From contig NZ_ATGG01000020.1 in NCBI RefSeq assembly GCF_000413855.1, forward strand, positions 1 through 64,000: 64,000 nt of DNA, written 5' to 3'. Origin of the DNA: Acinetobacter gyllenbergii CIP 110306 = MTCC 11365 (GTDB taxonomy: Bacteria; Pseudomonadota; Gammaproteobacteria; Pseudomonadales; Moraxellaceae). Position 1 is the first letter of the stretch. Each line of letters starts with the position of its first letter. The position numbers and the translations under genes are program-made. Positions 36,058-46,906 of this stretch are shown here, piece after piece. The notes beneath the pieces were generated by a model, which saw only the letters and a list, made by a program, of their open reading frames with translations, was not told the origin of the DNA and ran no database searches.

Positions 36058-37208
36058 AAACACTCCACCAATTGTTTCAATTCAGCTTTTTGCACCAAAG
36101 CGGTTAAGGAAATACGCAGGCGTGAACTATTCTGTGGCACTGTTGGTGGGCGTACTGGCATGGCATAAAAGCCTTGTTGTTGTACATAGCGTGCTTTTTC
36201 AATGACCGCTTGGCTTTCACCTACGATAACTGGAATGATATGACTGCTGGATGGACTGGAGAAACCTTTTGCAATCACCGCCTGTTGTAAATACTGACTG
36301 ATCTCTGCCAAGTGCTGACGCTGTTGCTGCATGCTCAGCACTTTATTAAAAATAAAATCTGACCATGCCATCGAGATTGGAGGCAAAGCGGTACTAAAAA
36401 TCAAAGGGCGCATTTTATTGATCAGATAATCACGGATGATTGAATCACAAATGATATAGCCGCCCACCGAAGCAATTGCTTTACCAAAGGTACCCACCAA
36501 GAAGTCAATCTGAGCCAATACGCCATATTGTTCAGCACAGCCCAGGCCTTGCTCCCCCCTGACCCCAATCGCATGAGCTTCATCGACATACAACATGGTT
36601 TTGGCAAAGCGCTGTTTTAACTGTGCCAATGCTGCTAAATCCGTCTCATCGCCATCCATACTAAAAATACTTTCAGTCACCACAATAATGCGTTCAACTT
36701 GCTCATCTTGGTGATACTTTTGCAATAATTGTTCCAGATGTTGCAAATCATTATGACGATAACGCACATATTGAGCAGTCGAAAGTCGAATACCATCAAT
36801 CATACTGGCATGTACCAGTTTATCGGCCAGAATCACAGTTTTGCTATCACATAAGGCTGGTAAAATACCGATATTCATGTGGTAGCCACTATTAAAAAGT
36901 AAAGCAGCACGACCAAAGGCTTTGCTTAGGCTATTTTCAAATTGTTCATATTCTGCAAAATTACCAGTGAGCAAGCGTGACGAAGATGAACTAAAGAGCG
37001 CTCGTTCAATTTTCAGCGTATCCAGAAATTCTTCTCTTAAACTTAAATCAGCGGCCAAGCCTAAATAATCATTGGATGCCAGATTCAACATGCTTCGATC
37101 TTGAATGGTAATCCATCGTCCAGATTGCTCATTTGACGTGAATTGGCGAAAATTACCCTGTTGTCTGAGTTGCTCAAGCTGCTCGACATAATGATCAAGC
37201 AAGGACAT
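36054..37208 (-). CDS. bioF: 8-amino-7-oxononanoate synthase
   Basis: PLP enzyme joining pimeloyl-ACP/CoA and alanine. The 384-aa protein has the alpha-oxoamine synthase motif [11 protein letters not shown] and the PLP lysine in [13 protein letters not shown]. The ATG at 37208 is preferred to 37214 because GGGAG is 9 nt from it but only 3 nt from the other. It overlaps the bioA end by 14 bp. Confidence 0.94.
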   Translation of the reverse strand: MSLLDHYVEQLEQLRQQGNFRQFTSNEQSGRWITIQDRSMLNLASNDYLGLAADLSLREEFLDTLKIERALFSSSSSRLLTGNFAEYEQFENSLSKAFGRAALLFNSGYHMNIGILPALCDSKTVILADKLVHASMIDGIRLSTAQYVRYRHNDLQHLEQLLQKYHQDEQVERIIVVTESIFSMDGDETDLAALAQLKQRFAKTMLYVDEAHAIGVRGEQGLGCAEQYGVLAQIDFLVGTFGKAIASVGGYIICDSIIRDYLINKMRPLIFSTALPPISMAWSDFIFNKVLSMQQQRQHLAEISQYLQQAVIAKGFSSPSSSHIIPVIVGESQAVIEKARYVQQQGFYAMPVRPPTVPQNSSRLRISLTALVQKAELKQLVECL

Positions 37209-38490
37209 TGGCATTTACTCCCTGCATATTTTTCACCACCTCACTCATCTGTGCCAATAAATAATGGAGTTCGTCATCTGTGATCACATACGGCGGCATT
37301 ACGTAGACCAATTTACCAAATGGCCGCACCCAAATACCGCGTTCAACGAACTGTTGCTGCAAGGTCTTCATATCGACATTGCTGGTTAATTCAACCACCC
37401 CGATCGCACCTAAAATCCGTACATCCGCAACATGGTCAAGCTGGGCTAAATCTATTAATTGTTGAGTAAGTATCTTTTCAATTCGTTGAATATTGGTTTG
37501 CCAATCTTGTTCAACCAATAGTTGGGTACTTCTTAAAGCAACCGCACAAGCCAGTGGATTCGCCATAAAAGTCGGGCCATGCATAAACACACCCGCTTCA
37601 CCACGACTAATGGTTTCAGCCACCTGCTTGGTGGTTAAGGTCGCAGACAGCGTCATATAACCGCCTGTTAAGCCCTTACCAATACACATAATGTCAGGTT
37701 CGACCTGCGCGTGTTCCCAAGCAAACATTTTACCTGTACGTCCAAAACCTGTAGCAATCTCATCAAAGATCAACAGCAAATTATACTGCTCACATAAGGC
37801 CTTGGCTTGGCGCAAATATTCAGGATGATAAAAACGCATGCCGCCTGCGCCCTGCACAATTGGCTCAATAATCAGAGCAGCAATACTGTGATGATGCTGT
37901 TCAATCTGCTGCGTGAGTTCTTGAATATCTTGCGGATTCCATTGACCATCAAAACGACTTTGTGGCGCGGGAACAAAAATTCGATTGGGTAAACTTGTAC
38001 CAAAAATCTGATGCATGCCTGTGACTGGGTCACACACCGACATCGCATTCCATGTATCGCCATGATAGCCAGAACGGGTGGTAATAAAATTGGTTTTCGC
38101 GGGTTGATTCAACGCAGCCCAATACTGCACTGCCATTTTCAAGGCCACTTCTACAGCAACAGAACCTGAATCGGCATAGAAAATCTTATCTAAACTCGGC
38201 GGCGTGATTTTTAATAATAATTTGCCTAATTCAATTGCAGGTTCATGGGTCAGACCACCAAACATGATATGCGCCATGTTTTGCAATTGATCTGTAACTG
38301 CTTGGTTCAGTTCAGGATGGTTATAGCCATGAATCGCACACCACCATGACGACATGCCATCGACCAAAGTTCGACCATCTTCCAGTTCAATGGTTGCGCC
38401 ATAGGCACGTTTGACTTTAAAGGTTGGTAGTGGATTTAACATCGAAGTATAGGGATGCCATATATGTTCTAAATCAAATGGGTCTGTCAT
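37195..38490 (-). CDS. bioA: adenosylmethionine-8-amino-7-oxononanoate aminotransferase
   Basis: PLP aminotransferase forming 7,8-diaminopelargonate, usually with SAM as amino donor. The 431-aa class III enzyme has HIWHPYTSM near the N-terminus, [12 protein letters not shown] and the PLP lysine in [10 protein letters not shown]. First gene of bioA-bioF-bioC-unknown-bioD. GAGG is close before the ATG. The promoter region upstream holds an 8-bp palindrome CTGTACAG (38528-38535) of unknown meaning. Confidence 0.95.
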   Translation of the reverse strand: MTDPFDLEHIWHPYTSMLNPLPTFKVKRAYGATIELEDGRTLVDGMSSWWCAIHGYNHPELNQAVTDQLQNMAHIMFGGLTHEPAIELGKLLLKITPPSLDKIFYADSGSVAVEVALKMAVQYWAALNQPAKTNFITTRSGYHGDTWNAMSVCDPVTGMHQIFGTSLPNRIFVPAPQSRFDGQWNPQDIQELTQQIEQHHHSIAALIIEPIVQGAGGMRFYHPEYLRQAKALCEQYNLLLIFDEIATGFGRTGKMFAWEHAQVEPDIMCIGKGLTGGYMTLSATLTTKQVAETISRGEAGVFMHGPTFMANPLACAVALRSTQLLVEQDWQTNIQRIEKILTQQLIDLAQLDHVADVRILGAIGVVELTSNVDMKTLQQQFVERGIWVRPFGKLVYVMPPYVITDDELHYLLAQMSEVVKNMQGVNANVLA

Positions 38491-38580
38491 CCTTTACCTC
38501 TGTAAATTCAATATTAAACGATGTGCTGTACAGTGTCATTCCGAGTACTCAGCCAATTTCAGGATAAGCCTTCAGCTGGA

Positions 38581-38684
38581 CTTACTTTTCAAAGATGAAA
38601 AGTAAGCAAAAATCTTTTGTTAGGCTGATGGCACATCCTTGATGCCACAGCCTAACGGCGACATCCATGTCGCCTCCACGATAG
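38581..38684 (+). repeat. structured intergenic repeat, copy B
   Basis: Same three-stem plan as copy A. Stem I is CTTACTTTTC / GAAAAGTAAG (38581-38606). Stem II is GTTAGGCTG (38619-38627) with CAGCCTAAC (38648-38656), extended by TGGCA / TGCCA. Stem III is GGCGACA TCCA TGTCGCC (38657-38674), then TCCACGAT. Between stems I and II, 17 nt are identical to copy A. It lies upstream of bioA, in the same orientation as copy A. The 320-bp gap around it has no gene. Confidence 0.75.
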
Positions 38685-38810
38685 CGAATATTAAAAGTAA
38701 ATTTCAATAATGATAAGAACGTTCAATAAATCTCAATAGCTTTTTATCTTAAACTTGTCAAAACCTAAAATATATTGCGAGAACTTTCAATTCAAGCAAG
38801 ATTAAACCGT

Positions 38811-39524
38811 CTATTGAATAAAATCTTCAATTATCTGCGCGGTCTGCTCAACCATAAAACAAGGAAAACCATGTGAAGCTCCATCGATCGATACAACAGA
38901 TAGATTTTTTGCAGCTAAATCCTTTGTTTTTTGCACAACTTGGTAAGGAACTAAAGCATCATGCTCTGCAAAGACATGCAACTGCCTACCCTGATATTTT
39001 TCATACAACTCAACCAAGTTTAATTGCTCCAGCAATTTTAACCCTTGTCTAAGCAATGCAATCGGTTGTGGACGAATCAATTTTTGCATAACTACGAAAT
39101 CGTTCTTTGCCGAACTTGCACCCTGACAGACCAATAAACCAAAACGCTTTAAAGTCGTAATCGCATCCTGTTCAAATGATTGTTTAAACTGGATAAAGGT
39201 TTCAACAGGCATGGCTGTGGTCCAATCTGCTTGTGCCACAAAACATGGATTCGACGCTAACGTGATTAAAACTTTCTGTTCAGTATATTGTTGCTGAATT
39301 TGATCGACCAGTAAGGTTGCCAGTTGTCCACCAAGCGACCATCCCACAATCACATCAAATTTCACTGCGAGTTCAACTTGCTGTTGCAAGATGTCATCAT
39401 TTAGCGCATTAAAGATATTAAGCCGTTCAACGATATGTCCCTTTTGTTCTAAAGCCTCATGTAAAGGTTTTAATAGTTCGGCACCACCGCCCCATCCTGT
39501 GATGAGTAGAATCTTATAGGTCAT
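38811..39524 (-). CDS. bioH: pimeloyl-ACP methyl ester carboxylesterase-like alpha/beta hydrolase (BioH-like)
   Basis: Predicted to remove the methyl ester from pimeloyl-ACP. The 237-aa protein follows BioH closely: ITGWGGGAELLKPL near the start, nucleophile elbow GWSLGGQLAT, LASNPCFVAQADW (BioH has a like S-PCF--rDeW block), Asp in EHDALVP, and His in GASHGFP. The frame begins at 39551, but the ATG at 39524 gives the compact start. It lies upstream of the bio operon, which supports the role. Confidence 0.78.
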   Translation of the reverse strand: MTYKILLITGWGGGAELLKPLHEALEQKGHIVERLNIFNALNDDILQQQVELAVKFDVIVGWSLGGQLATLLVDQIQQQYTEQKVLITLASNPCFVAQADWTTAMPVETFIQFKQSFEQDAITTLKRFGLLVCQGASSAKNDFVVMQKLIRPQPIALLRQGLKLLEQLNLVELYEKYQGRQLHVFAEHDALVPYQVVQKTKDLAAKNLSVVSIDGASHGFPCFMVEQTAQIIEDFIQ

Positions 39525-39566
39525 GCGCTTGCTCAATTCTAAAAACTTCAACGCAGTATACCCTGA

Positions 39567-39896
39567 TTAACACTGCTCATTATTTTCCAAATCTACCAAA
39601 AGCTGTGCTGGGATCACTTGCTCCCAATGTTGCTTGAACTGTTGATGCACCTGATCAATATCAAAGCAACTATTTCTTGCCACCTGCTGCGCATAAGCAA
39701 GATCTTTAGCACGCATATAAGCAAGTAAATAGTGCTCTCCATTCAATTCAAGTTGAAACCAAGATTCAACGGTTACCCCTTCAGCTTGCAGTGTTTGAAT
39801 GGCTTCTACTTTACGCTGTTGAATTTCTTGCTGCCAAGCCTCGACCTCAGCCTGCCTATTTGTTCTTAATTTAATGAGAACTGCACCAACATCCAT
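39567..39896 (-). CDS. hypothetical protein, DUF6176-like
   Basis: A 109-aa soluble protein, starting MDVGAVLIKLRTNRQAEVEAW and containing VESWFQLELNGEHYLLAYMR. The pattern recalls the DUF6176 group (small ferredoxin-like proteins), from memory, not a search. Function unknown. It may form a pair with the BioH-like gene 42 bp downstream. Confidence 0.65.
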   Translation of the reverse strand: MDVGAVLIKLRTNRQAEVEAWQQEIQQRKVEAIQTLQAEGVTVESWFQLELNGEHYLLAYMRAKDLAYAQQVARNSCFDIDQVHQQFKQHWEQVIPAQLLVDLENNEQC

Positions 39897-40030
39897 TCAT
39901 TTTCCTTTTCTTTTTCTAAATCGCTATTCAATTGAAATATATAAAGCAGAGCAAAACCCTGTAAAGAATTTTCTAACACATCCAATGTCTAAATTTGCTA
40001 AAGTAGCTGCTATTACACTTTGAGATCAAC

Positions 40031-40606
40031 ATGATGAATACGATAAAGTCCAAAGTTCTCGTTTTATGTAGTTCACTTTTTTTACTCAGTACACCAACAC
40101 TCAGTAGCGCACAAAGTACCTTATTTTCCAAGCAAGATACTGCACAAAAAGAATGGGTTGGACAGTCTGCGCCAGATTTTAAACTGCAAGATCAAAGTGG
40201 AAAATGGCATACTTTAAATCAATATAAAGGCAAATGGGTGGTGCTATATTTCTACCCTAAAGACAACACGGCGGGCTGTACTCAAGAAGCTAATCAATTT
40301 AAATCGCTGTATCCTCAATTTACTAAATCCAATGCGGTGGTGCTGGGTGTCAGTCTAGATGATGTCGCATCACATCAAAAATTCTCAGAAAAACTTGGCC
40401 TACCCTTCCCGATTCTTGCTGATGATCAAGGTGAACTGGCCAGTAAATTCGGCATCGTTCGAAATTTAGGGATTGCCAAGATCGCCAAACGAGAAAGCTT
40501 TTTGATTAATCCTCAAGGCGCGGTGATGTATCACTACACCAGCGTAAATACTCAAACTCATGCCGATCAAGTCTTGAAAGACCTAAAAACCTTACAAAGC
40601 AAATAA
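40031..40606 (+). CDS. exported peroxiredoxin (Bcp/PrxQ type), single-Cys
   Basis: Reduces peroxides. The 191-aa protein has a signal peptide (residues 1-27, ending SSA/Q), placing it in the periplasm. The AhpC/TSA domain shows FYPKDNTAGCTQEANQF with peroxidatic Cys83. In the mature chain this is the only Cys: the resolving Cys that many Bcp proteins carry five residues later is replaced (position 88 is Asn). Its reductant is therefore unclear. Single gene, with a terminator after it. Confidence 0.87.
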   Translation: MMNTIKSKVLVLCSSLFLLSTPTLSSAQSTLFSKQDTAQKEWVGQSAPDFKLQDQSGKWHTLNQYKGKWVVLYFYPKDNTAGCTQEANQFKSLYPQFTKSNAVVLGVSLDDVASHQKFSEKLGLPFPILADDQGELASKFGIVRNLGIAKIAKRESFLINPQGAVMYHYTSVNTQTHADQVLKDLKTLQSK

Positions 40607-40646
40607 TCGCTTTGGAGATTCTGAGTCAACTCATCGATTGATCATC

Positions 40647-40675
40647 TGCCTAGATTTTTAAGTCTAGGCGTTTTT
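40647..40675 (+). terminator. terminator after the peroxiredoxin gene
   Basis: GCCTAGA and TCTAGGC around an 8-nt loop, then GTTTTT. It may also act for the convergent benM. Confidence 0.8.
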
Positions 40676-40683
40676 ATACGCGT

Positions 40684-41643
40684 TTAAAAATCAATGCCAA
40701 GTGAATCATCAATCGGGTTCTGATCCAGTGTAAACACAGTCCGCTGATACGGAATGCCTTCCAGATCATAGACCTGATAAACACAATCAAATAACAGCTG
40801 TAGGTCTTCACTGCGATCCATTGCCCGTGCAGTCAGAAAAATTGGGCTAACCGCGCCATTGTCCAGAATCGGAATGTAATTGAGATGTGGAAAACGAATA
40901 GTATCGGCACTGGCAGGAATCACACATAAACCTTCACCTGCGGCCACCAGACCCAAGGCCAATTGAATTTCCCGCACTTCATGCATATTTTTCGGCACTA
41001 AACTATGCTCGGCAAAAATATTCAGCAGTTGAGTCGAAAAATTCGGTTTCGGCGAAGTGGGATACATAAACATCTTTTCATCAATCAGATCAGCCAGATA
41101 GACCCCTTCCGTCCGCTGTGCAATCGGATGGCTGGTATGCGCCGCCACAACCAATCGCTCCTTGCGCAATAAAATCCGTCTGACCGCAGGATCACTAATC
41201 CGCAAGCGTCCAAAGCCCACATCAATGCGCCCTTCTTTTAACGCTTGCAACTGCTCTGTGGTGCTCATTTCAACCAACTGAATATTGAGATGCGGCTGCT
41301 GCTGCCTGAATAAATAGATGATCCGAGGTAATAAACCATATAACAGCGACCCGACAAAGCCAATGGTGACACTGCGTTCGATCAGTCCAATCCGTTTCGC
41401 CATACTCTTAATTTCTTCTGCATTAGACAAAAGTTTAATCGCGTGCTGATAAAAGAAATGCCCTGCGGGTGTGGTTTGTAACGGTCGACTTCCTCGCTCA
41501 AACAATTGAATTCCTAGCTCACCTTCCAAATTTTGAATCTGCCGACTCAAAGGGGGTTGAGCAATAAATAGTTTTTCTGCGGCCTTGGTAAAGCTCTGTT
41601 CTTCAACAACCGCAACAAAATACCGTAAATGACGTAATTCCAT
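40684..41643 (-). CDS. benM: LysR-type regulator of benzoate degradation
   Basis: A 319-aa LysR-type activator very like Acinetobacter BenM/CatM. The N-terminal winged helix (MELRHLRYFVAVVEEQSF to QPPLSRQIQNLE) is nearly identical to theirs, and the effector domain keeps GFVGSLLYGLLPRIIYLFRQ. Arg160 and Tyr292 match the BenM residues (Arg160, Tyr293) of the second, benzoate-binding pocket; CatM has His and Phe there. That favours BenM and a response to benzoate as well as muconate. Divergent from benA, with ATAC-N7-GTAT-type sites between. Confidence 0.9.
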   Translation of the reverse strand: MELRHLRYFVAVVEEQSFTKAAEKLFIAQPPLSRQIQNLEGELGIQLFERGSRPLQTTPAGHFFYQHAIKLLSNAEEIKSMAKRIGLIERSVTIGFVGSLLYGLLPRIIYLFRQQQPHLNIQLVEMSTTEQLQALKEGRIDVGFGRLRISDPAVRRILLRKERLVVAAHTSHPIAQRTEGVYLADLIDEKMFMYPTSPKPNFSTQLLNIFAEHSLVPKNMHEVREIQLALGLVAAGEGLCVIPASADTIRFPHLNYIPILDNGAVSPIFLTARAMDRSEDLQLLFDCVYQVYDLEGIPYQRTVFTLDQNPIDDSLGIDF

Positions 41644-41652
41644 GAGGTTTCC

Positions 41653-41667
41653 ATACCTTTAAGATAT
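41653..41667. promoter_or_regulatory. BenM operator candidate 1
   Basis: ATAC CTTTAAG ATAT: the LysR BenM/CatM pattern ATAC-N7-GTAT with one mismatch, 10 bp from the benM start. Confidence 0.65.
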
Positions 41668-41704
41668 ATAAAAATATAAATTCAGTCTTAGACACAGTTT
41701 ACTC

Positions 41705-41719
41705 ATTCTTTTAAGGTAT
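41705..41719. promoter_or_regulatory. BenM operator candidate 2
   Basis: ATTC TTTTAAG GTAT: one mismatch to ATAC-N7-GTAT. It shares the TTTAAG core with candidate 1; the centres are 52 bp apart (about five turns), on the same face of the helix. Confidence 0.65.
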
Positions 41720-41731
41720 AGACAAGAGATA

Positions 41732-41794
41732 AACCGATGAAGTTATGAATCGCTTCCGCTAGATTCCAGCTGCCCATATTCATCCTTATCGGTT
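41732..41794 (+). promoter_or_regulatory. long inverted repeat in the benA leader
   Basis: AACCGATGAAGTTATGAAT (41732-41750) pairs imperfectly with ATTCATCCTTATCGGTT (41778-41794). It would form a stem of about 16 bp in the untranslated leader if transcription starts just after operator 2. Confidence 0.5.
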
Positions 41795-41820
41795 CAAGCC
41801 ATCACACAACATATTAGGAT

Positions 41821-41847
41821 ATCGAGACGCTTTAAGCGTAACTCGAT
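41821..41847 (+). promoter_or_regulatory. stem-loop before the benA ribosome binding site
   Basis: ATCGAG ACGC TTTAA GCGT AA CTCGAT: a 10-bp stem with a 2-nt bulge, 23 nt before GGAG. It is not followed by a T run. Confidence 0.55.
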
Positions 41848-41881
41848 GACTTCCACAGATTTGGAAAGTCGGAGAACGGAC

Positions 41882-43260
41882 ATGCCACGTATTCCTGTAA
41901 TCAATACCAGCCATCTTGACCGCATTGATGAATTACTGGTCGATAATATCGACACGGGTGAATTTAAACTTCATCGCTCAGTGTTTACCGATCAAGCTTT
42001 ATTCGACCTCGAAATGAAATATATTTTCGAAGGCAATTGGGTTTATTTGGCCCACGAAAGTCAAATTCCCAATAATAATGATTTCTATACCACCCATATT
42101 GGGCGTCAACCCATCATCATCGCCCGCAATCGTAATGGCGAATTGAATGCCATGATCAATGCTTGTTCCCATCGCGGTGCCCAACTCTGCCGCCATAAAC
42201 GCGGTAACAAAGCCACCTATACTTGCCCTTTCCACGGTTGGACCTTTAACAACTCAGGCAAACTCCTCAAAGTTAAAGACCCAAGTGAAGCAGGTTATTC
42301 AGATTGCTTTAACCAAGACGGTTCACATGACCTGAAAAAAGTCGCACGTTTTGAGAATTACAAAGGTTTCTTGTTTGGCAGTCTCAATCCAGATGTACCA
42401 TCACTTGAAGAATTCTTGGGTGAAACCAGCAAAATCATCGACATGATTGTCGATCAATCCGAACATGGTTTAGAAGTTCTACGCGGCACATCATCCTATA
42501 CCTATGAAGGAAATTGGAAACTCACTGCTGAAAATGGTGCCGATGGTTATCACGTTTCAGCGGTTCACTGGAACTATGCTGCCACCACACAACACCGCAA
42601 AGAGACTCAAGCTGCCGATAATATTCGTGCTATGAGTGCTGGGTCTTGGGGTAAGCAAGGCGGCGGTTCTTATGGTTTTGAAAATGGTCATATGCTGCTT
42701 TGGACACAATGGGCCAATCCTGAAGATCGTCCGAACTTTCCGAAGGCAGAAGAATATACCGAGAAATACGGCGCTGCCATGTCGAAATGGATGATCGAAC
42801 GTTCACGCAACTTATGCCTCTATCCCAACGTGTATTTGATGGATCAGTTCGGTTCGCAAATTCGGGTGTTACGTCCGATTTCGGTCGATCGCACTGAAGT
42901 CACGATTTACTGTATCGCACCGAAAGGTGAAGCCCCAGAAGCACGTGCACGTCGTATTCGCCAATACGAAGATTTCTTTAACGCTTCTGGAATGGCCACA
43001 CCCGATGATCTGGAAGAATTTCGTGCCTGTCAGGCCGGTTATGCAGGCATTGCACTGGAATGGAATGATATGTGCCGCGGTTCAAAACACTGGATTTATG
43101 GCCCTGATGATGCTGCCAATGAAATTGGCCTTAAACCGATGTTAAGCGGAATTAAAACCGAAGATGAAGGTCTCTATCTAGCACAACATCAATACTGGCT
43201 GCAGACCATGAAACACGCCATTGTCGCAGAGAAGCAAATCGCGGCTCAAGGAGAAAACGC

Positions 43261-43264
<4 letters not shown>
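41882..43264 (+). CDS. benA: benzoate 1,2-dioxygenase, large (alpha) subunit
   Basis: Rieske non-haem iron oxygenase turning benzoate into a cis-diol. The 460-aa protein has Rieske ligands Cys95, His97, Cys115, His118 (NACSHRGA and CPFHGW) and catalytic iron ligands His224 and His229 in [13 protein letters not shown]. The start [20 protein letters not shown] matches BenA rather than AntA. The frame opens at 41846, but GGAG 7 nt before the ATG at 41882 sets the start. It overlaps benB by 4 bp. Confidence 0.95.
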
Positions 43265-44849
<1,585 letters not shown>

Positions 44850-44870
44850 TGGTTACTGGAGAATTAACCT

Positions 44871-45656
44871 ATGTCTCAAGCACAAAGATTTAAGCATAAA
44901 GTAGTGATTGTCACTGGCAGTGCTCAAGGCATTGGCCGTGGCGTGGCGCTACAACTGGCGACCGAAGGTGCACAACTGGTCTTGGCAGATCGTTCTGATT
45001 ATGTGCAGGATGTGCTGGCTGAAGTAAAAGCCTTGGGTGTTGATGCCATCACCATCCAAGCCGATTTGGAAAGCTTTGCGGGTGCACAACGTGTCGTTGC
45101 CAAAGCCATTGAACAGTTCGGTCGAGTCGATATTCTAATCAATAATGTCGGCGGTGCGATCTGGATGAAACCTTTTCAGGAGTTTTCTGAAGCAGAAATT
45201 ATCAAGGAAGTGAATCGCTCACTTTTTCCAACTTTATGGTGTTGCCGAGCAGTCTTGCCTACAATGATTCAACAACAGGCAGGCGTGATCGTCAATGTTT
45301 CTTCGATTGCCACTCGTGGCATTAACCGTATTCCCTACTCTGCAGCCAAAGGTGGCGTCAATGCACTGACGGCATCACTGGCCTTTGAACATGCCAAAGA
45401 TGGAATTCGCGTCAATGCCATTGCCACAGGTGGAACCGAAGCCCCACCACGCAAAGTACCACGCAATCACAATCCTCTCAGTCAAAATGAAAAAGACTGG
45501 ATGCAGCAGGTCGTCGATCAAACCATCGACCGCACATTTATGGGCCGTTATGGCAGTATTGAGGAACAGGTCAAAGCCATTGTCTTTGTTGCATCCGATG
45601 ATGCCTCCTATATCACGGGTAGTGTCATTCCTGTGGGAGGTGGAGATCAGGGTTAG
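44871..45656 (+). CDS. benD: 1,6-dihydroxycyclohexa-2,4-diene-1-carboxylate dehydrogenase
   Basis: Oxidises and decarboxylates the benzoate cis-diol to catechol with NAD+. The 261-aa SDR has TGSAQGIGRG near residue 16, NNVGG, and the active site SSIATRGINRIPYSAAKGG. It starts 21 bp after benC. Its last codons and stop lie inside a terminator-like hairpin. Confidence 0.94.
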   Translation: MSQAQRFKHKVVIVTGSAQGIGRGVALQLATEGAQLVLADRSDYVQDVLAEVKALGVDAITIQADLESFAGAQRVVAKAIEQFGRVDILINNVGGAIWMKPFQEFSEAEIIKEVNRSLFPTLWCCRAVLPTMIQQQAGVIVNVSSIATRGINRIPYSAAKGGVNALTASLAFEHAKDGIRVNAIATGGTEAPPRKVPRNHNPLSQNEKDWMQQVVDQTIDRTFMGRYGSIEEQVKAIVFVASDDASYITGSVIPVGGGDQG

Positions 45657-45668
45657 CCCTGATCTTTT
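45644..45668 (+). terminator. terminator-like hairpin over the benD stop codon
   Basis: AGATCAGGG TTAG CCCTGATCT then TTT: a 9-bp perfect stem whose TTAG loop contains the benD stop. The U run is short, so partial termination before benE is likely. Confidence 0.65.
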
Positions 45669-45712
45669 GCATTTCAGATAAAGTATAGGATGTGCATGGA
45701 GGCCATCACCCA

Positions 45713-46906
45713 ATGACAACACTATTCAAAACATTAAAACAAGATTGGTCTATTTCAGCCACGGTTGCTGGTTTTCTGGCGGTGCTGATTTCCTATTCAG
45801 GGCCACTAATTATTTTCTTTCAGGCAGCACAACGTGCCCATGTCTCGACAGAGATGATGGTGTCATGGATTTGGGGCATTTCCATCGGTGCAGCTGTTGC
45901 GGGGATTTATCTCTCGATCAAATACAAAACCCCTGTTATTACCGCATGGTCTGCGCCAGGGACCGCTTTATTGGTGACACTATTTCCTGACATTTCTCTG
46001 AATGAAGCCATCGCGGCCTATATCACCTCTGCGATTGTGATTTTTCTGATTGGAATTACGGGTTGTTTTGACAAACTCCTCAAATGGATTCCTCAAGATG
46101 TTGCTGCTGGCATGATGGCAGGTATCCTATTCCAGTTTGGAATCAACCTGTTTACCGCCACGGACAGCATGCCTTTAATTGTATTCAGTATGCTGATTGT
46201 GTTTTTGATTGCCAAACGACTAATGCCGCGCTACACCATGATCTGGGTACTAGCAGCGGGCATTTCACTCAGTTTATTCTTGGGGAAAATGAATCCTGTA
46301 GAAGTCAGTTTTCATCTTGCCATTCCACAATGGATCAGCCCGGAATGGACTTGGTACTCCACCTTAAATCTGGCACTGCCCTTGATTCTGGTCAGTCTGT
46401 CGGGTCAGTTTTTACCGGGGATGGCGATCATGAAGTTGAGTGGTTATGACACCCCTGCCAAACCGATTATTACTGCAACCAGTATTGCCTCTTTAGCGGT
46501 GGCCTGTGTCGGCGGTATTACCATCGTGCTCGCATCTATTACGGCGGCGCTATGTATGGGCAAAGATGCACATGAACTGAAAGAAAAACGCTATATCGCA
46601 GGGATTGCCAATGGGATTTTTTATATTCTTGGCGGACTATTTGCTGGCAGTATTGTGATGCTGTTTAGCTTACTACCGAAAGAGCTGGTTGCCGCGTTAG
46701 CAGGTTTAGCCTTGCTCGGCGCAATTGCAACCAATATCACTGCTGCCATGCAGAGTCCTCAACACCGTGATGCTGCACTGATTACCTTTCTGGCGACAGC
46801 TTCAGGGATGCATTTTCTTGGATTAAGTTCGGTATTTTGGGGAATCTGTATTGGGGTGATTGCCCATCTCATTCTCACCCAACGCGCGGCAACACAATCT
46901 GCTTAA
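45713..46906 (+). CDS. benE: benzoate/H+ symporter BenE-family
   Basis: Inner-membrane transporter of the BenE family. The 397-aa hydrophobic protein has about 12 helices, with signatures SYSGPLIIFFQAA, WGISIGAAVAG, KTPVITAWSAPGTALL and LSGQFLPGMAIMKLSGY. A GTG at 45692 opens the frame, but GGAGG 10 nt before the ATG at 45713 is better. It is the last gene closely linked to benABCD. Confidence 0.92.
   Translation: MTTLFKTLKQDWSISATVAGFLAVLISYSGPLIIFFQAAQRAHVSTEMMVSWIWGISIGAAVAGIYLSIKYKTPVITAWSAPGTALLVTLFPDISLNEAIAAYITSAIVIFLIGITGCFDKLLKWIPQDVAAGMMAGILFQFGINLFTATDSMPLIVFSMLIVFLIAKRLMPRYTMIWVLAAGISLSLFLGKMNPVEVSFHLAIPQWISPEWTWYSTLNLALPLILVSLSGQFLPGMAIMKLSGYDTPAKPIITATSIASLAVACVGGITIVLASITAALCMGKDAHELKEKRYIAGIANGIFYILGGLFAGSIVMLFSLLPKELVAALAGLALLGAIATNITAAMQSPQHRDAALITFLATASGMHFLGLSSVFWGICIGVIAHLILTQRAATQSA

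Noticed and set aside
38528-38535. CTGTACAG palindrome as a known biotin operator
   Set aside because: It matches no biotin regulator site I can name; eight bases are too few to call an operator.
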